This document shows positions 11,961 to 14,467 of a stretch of DNA of 14,467 nt, piece after piece. The DNA is from Alphaproteobacteria bacterium. GTDB lineage: Bacteria > Pseudomonadota > Alphaproteobacteria > CBDBCS01 > JAHZLG01. The first letter of the stretch is position 1. Each line of letters opens with the position of its first letter. Under the pieces are notes generated by a model. It ran no database searches. It worked only from the letters and a program-made list of their open reading frames with translations, and was not told the origin of the DNA. Location: positions 1 through 14,467 of the forward strand of contig JAHZLG010000163.1 of NCBI GenBank assembly GCA_022599995.1. The letters are read 5' to 3'. The translations under genes and the position numbers were made by a program.

Positions 11961-14408
11961 TCAGCGCGGATTCAGAACAACGTCGCCAATCTGCGCATCG
12001 TGGTGTTTGGTGGGTGCCACCTCGCCCCCCGAGGAAGCAAACAACCTGTCGGGTGCAATCATTGGCGTCAACGGTCGAGTCAAGGCAACCGCCAAGACCT
12101 CGTCGACAGTGCCAACGGGAATGATCGTCAAACCCTCTTTTACGTTGTCCGGGATTTCCACCAAGTCCTTTTCGTTGTCGGCAGGGATCAGCACGGTTTT
12201 CACCTCGCCACGGGTTGCCGCCAACAGTTTTTCCTTCAGCCCGCCGATCGGTAAGACGCGTCCGCGCAAGGTGACCTCGCCCGTCATGGCAACCTCACGA
12301 TGCACCGGAATATTCAAGTACACCGAGACCATGCACGTCACCATCGCAACCCCCGCCGAGGGCCCATCCTTCGGCGTTGCCCCCTCCGGCACGTGCAAGT
12401 GAATGTTCAGCTTCTCGAAGGGTTCGGGGCCAATACCATAATGATACATCCGACTTTTCACCAAGTGATAGGCGGCTTCAACCGACTCCTGCATCACATC
12501 GCCCAATTTCCCGGTCTTCGTGATCTTGCCCTTGCCGGGGCTGGCAACCCCTTCAATCGTCAGTATTTCCCCGCCGACCCCCGTCCATGCCAGCCCGTTG
12601 ATCACCCCAATCTGGTCGTGATCGTCGGTCTTGCCAAAGCGGTAGGCTTTTACGCCAAGATAATCCGCCATGTCCTCAGGGGTGGGTTTCAATGACTTCA
12701 CGGTTTTGTCGGCAAGAATCTTCCGAAGCCCCTTGCGCGCCAGTTTCGCGATTTGCCGTTCGAGGTTGCGCACCCCTGCCTCGCGCGTGTAGTCGCGAAT
12801 GATGGTGGCAATCGATTCATCGGGAAGCTCGATTTCCTTTTTCCGCAAGCCGTTCATCTCGAGTTGCTTGCTCACCAGGTGGCGTTTGGCAATCTCGACC
12901 TTCTCGCTTTCGGTGTAGCCCGACAGGGTGATGATCTCGAGCCTATCGAGCAGGGGTTGCGGCATATTCAGGTTGTTTGCCGTTGTGACAAACAGCACAT
13001 CGGACAGATCATAGTCGACTTCAAGGTAGTGGTCGCTAAAGGTCGAATTCTGTTCGGGGTCGAGCACCTCGAGCAATGCCGAGGTGGGGTCGCCCCGCCA
13101 GTCTTGTCCCAGCTTATCGATCTCGTCGAGCAAGAATAGCGGGTTGGACTTGCCGGCCTTCTTCATCCCCTGCACAATCTTGCCGGGCAGTGATCCGAGG
13201 TAGGTGCGGCGATGTCCCCGGATTTCCGCCTCGTCGCGTACGCCGCCGAGTGCCATCCGCACAAACGGGCGTCCCGTGGCGCGCGCAATCGACGTGCCCA
13301 AAGAGGTCTTCCCAACCCCCGGCGGCCCTACCAAGCAAATGATCGATCCCCGGGCCTTCTTCGTGCGCGACTGCACCGCAAGATATTCAAGGATGCGGTC
13401 TTTGACCTTCTCGAGCCCATAGTGGTCTTCGTTCAGCACCTTCTCCGCCGCCTTCAGGCTGTTCTTGACGGCAGCACTGTCATTCCATGGAATGCTCAGC
13501 AGCCAATCAAGATAGTTACGCAACACCACCGCCTCGGACGACATAGCGTTCATCTGGCGCAATTTTTTCAGCTCGGCAATAGCTTTTTCGCGTGCTTCCT
13601 CGGTCAGGTTCAGCTTGGCAATCTTTTCCTCGTATTCCGCATATTCCCCGAGCACCGGATCGCCGTCTTTCAGCTCGTTCTGGATCGCCTTCATTTGCTC
13701 GGTGAGGTAGTACTCCCGTTGCGACTTCTCCATCTGCTTCTTAACCCGCGTTCGAATACGCCGCTCGATCTTCAGGATGTTGACCTCGGCCTTCATCAAC
13801 CCGAGCAGGTGTTCGAGTCGTTTGGGCACCTTCAGCTCTTCGAGCAGGTGCTGCTTCTCCTTGATCTCACAGGGGAGGTGATGGGCAATGCTGTCCGCTA
13901 TCTGTGCCGCATCCTGACTCTGCTTCAAGGTGGAGAGGAAGTCCTCATCAAATTCCTTGTTCTTCTGCTTGCTGTACTTTTCAAATGAATCGAGGATCAG
14001 TCGAATCAAAGCGGTCAGCTCGGCCGAGGCGCGCGGCTTTGTTTCCACCGCGATCGGGGTCGCGAACATGATCTCGTCTTTGCTGAAGGGTTCGTGCAAT
14101 TTCACGCGTTGCTCGCCCTTCACCAAGATTTTTATCGTGCCGTCGGGGAGTTTCAACATCTGGATGACGCGTCCGAATGTGCCGACCTTCAGCAGGTTGT
14201 CAAAGGAGGACTCGCGCGCGGAGGGGTCGATCTCGGGCACCAAGAGCAGCTCGCGGTTGCTTTCCAACGCCTTGTGCAGGGTGCGCACTGATCTGTCCCG
14301 TCCGACAAACAATGGCACCACCACGCGAGGAAAGAGGACGACCTCTTTCAGAGGCATGATTGGCAAGGGCAAATCAGACAATTGCTTCGATTTGGCAATT
14401 TTGGGCAT
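11961..14408 (-). CDS. lon: ATP-dependent protease Lon
   Basis: Lon is a soluble AAA+ serine protease that degrades misfolded and short-lived regulatory proteins; its gene is often under sigma-32. From ATG 14408 it is 815 aa (E. coli 784). The N-terminal substrate-recognition domain begins LPIMPLKEVVLFPRVVVPLF, followed by the helical linker KKQMEKSQREYYLTEQMKAI. Walker A is GPPGVGKT at 361-368, and Walker B LFLLDEID has Asp428/Glu429. The catalytic dyad is Ser684 in PKDGPSAG and Lys727 in GGLKEKL. A TTG at 14456 would add 16 residues not typical of Lon. ATG 14408 has no Shine-Dalgarno motif and follows a pyrimidine-rich stretch. The common clpP-clpX-lon-hupB order is not seen downstream, where ftsE follows; the upstream side is outside the window. 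Confidence 0.97.
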   Translation of the reverse strand: MPKIAKSKQLSDLPLPIMPLKEVVLFPRVVVPLFVGRDRSVRTLHKALESNRELLLVPEIDPSARESSFDNLLKVGTFGRVIQMLKLPDGTIKILVKGEQRVKLHEPFSKDEIMFATPIAVETKPRASAELTALIRLILDSFEKYSKQKNKEFDEDFLSTLKQSQDAAQIADSIAHHLPCEIKEKQHLLEELKVPKRLEHLLGLMKAEVNILKIERRIRTRVKKQMEKSQREYYLTEQMKAIQNELKDGDPVLGEYAEYEEKIAKLNLTEEAREKAIAELKKLRQMNAMSSEAVVLRNYLDWLLSIPWNDSAAVKNSLKAAEKVLNEDHYGLEKVKDRILEYLAVQSRTKKARGSIICLVGPPGVGKTSLGTSIARATGRPFVRMALGGVRDEAEIRGHRRTYLGSLPGKIVQGMKKAGKSNPLFLLDEIDKLGQDWRGDPTSALLEVLDPEQNSTFSDHYLEVDYDLSDVLFVTTANNLNMPQPLLDRLEIITLSGYTESEKVEIAKRHLVSKQLEMNGLRKKEIELPDESIATIIRDYTREAGVRNLERQIAKLARKGLRKILADKTVKSLKPTPEDMADYLGVKAYRFGKTDDHDQIGVINGLAWTGVGGEILTIEGVASPGKGKITKTGKLGDVMQESVEAAYHLVKSRMYHYGIGPEPFEKLNIHLHVPEGATPKDGPSAGVAMVTCMVSVYLNIPVHREVAMTGEVTLRGRVLPIGGLKEKLLAATRGEVKTVLIPADNEKDLVEIPDNVKEGLTIIPVGTVDEVLAVALTRPLTPMIAPDRLFASSGGEVAPTKHHDAQIGDVVLNPR

Positions 14409-14467
14409 AGAAAGAACCGGGAAGAACAAGGGAGGCAACGCACATGCGCTTGCCAATCAGTGTAGTA

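Noticed and set aside
1..14467. A novel defence, biosynthetic or mobile system
   Set aside because: Every intact coding region belongs to a well-known housekeeping family. The only nuclease, the HNH fragment, is broken and has no partner genes. The unusual content is confined to repeats and inverted repeats.

Overview
The window looks like part of an alphaproteobacterial chromosome. Three things point there. The proton-translocating transhydrogenase is split into three genes (pntAA, pntAB, pntB), as in Rhodospirillum rubrum. The sigma-32 has the RpoH box and alphaproteobacterial-type sequence. The cluster ftsE-ftsX-DUF218-plsC is a familiar alphaproteobacterial order. I cannot name the order or genus. 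All complete genes found are housekeeping genes.

Layout. The left half reads on the + strand: pntAA (141-1376), pntAB (1639-2052), pntB (2049-3434), rpiB (3654-4151, probable TTG start), ftsH (4377-6296) and rpoH (6665-7528). After rpoH comes a decayed HNH-nuclease gene (about 7607-8107). The right half reads on the - strand, from right to left: lon (14408-11961), ftsE (11616-10936), ftsX (10914-9964), a DUF218/YdcF-like membrane protein (9945-9295) and plsC (9246-8521). The two halves converge on a repeat array at about 8082-8505.

Function. PntAA/AB/B use the proton gradient to make NADPH, and RpiB interconverts pentose phosphates. FtsH (membrane AAA protease), RpoH (heat-shock sigma factor, an FtsH substrate in E. 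coli) and Lon (a classical sigma-32 regulon protease) form a proteostasis group. A good match to the enteric sigma-32 promoter lies upstream of rpoH. FtsE/FtsX form the ABC-type complex that controls septal wall hydrolysis. DUF218 and PlsC point to envelope and phospholipid work.

The unusual content is between the genes. Four unrelated tandem-repeat arrays sit at gene boundaries: a 21-bp array after pntB, a GC-rich array that contains the ftsH stop codon, a composite 58-bp array next to plsC, and a pyrimidine-rich array between lon and ftsE. There are also strong inverted repeats in the last codons of ftsH, downstream of rpoH, and between lon and ftsE. A 38-bp partial copy of the rpoH region-4 coding sequence lies just after the rpoH stop. 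I found no tRNA, rRNA, CRISPR array, insertion sequence or recognisable defence or biosynthetic system.
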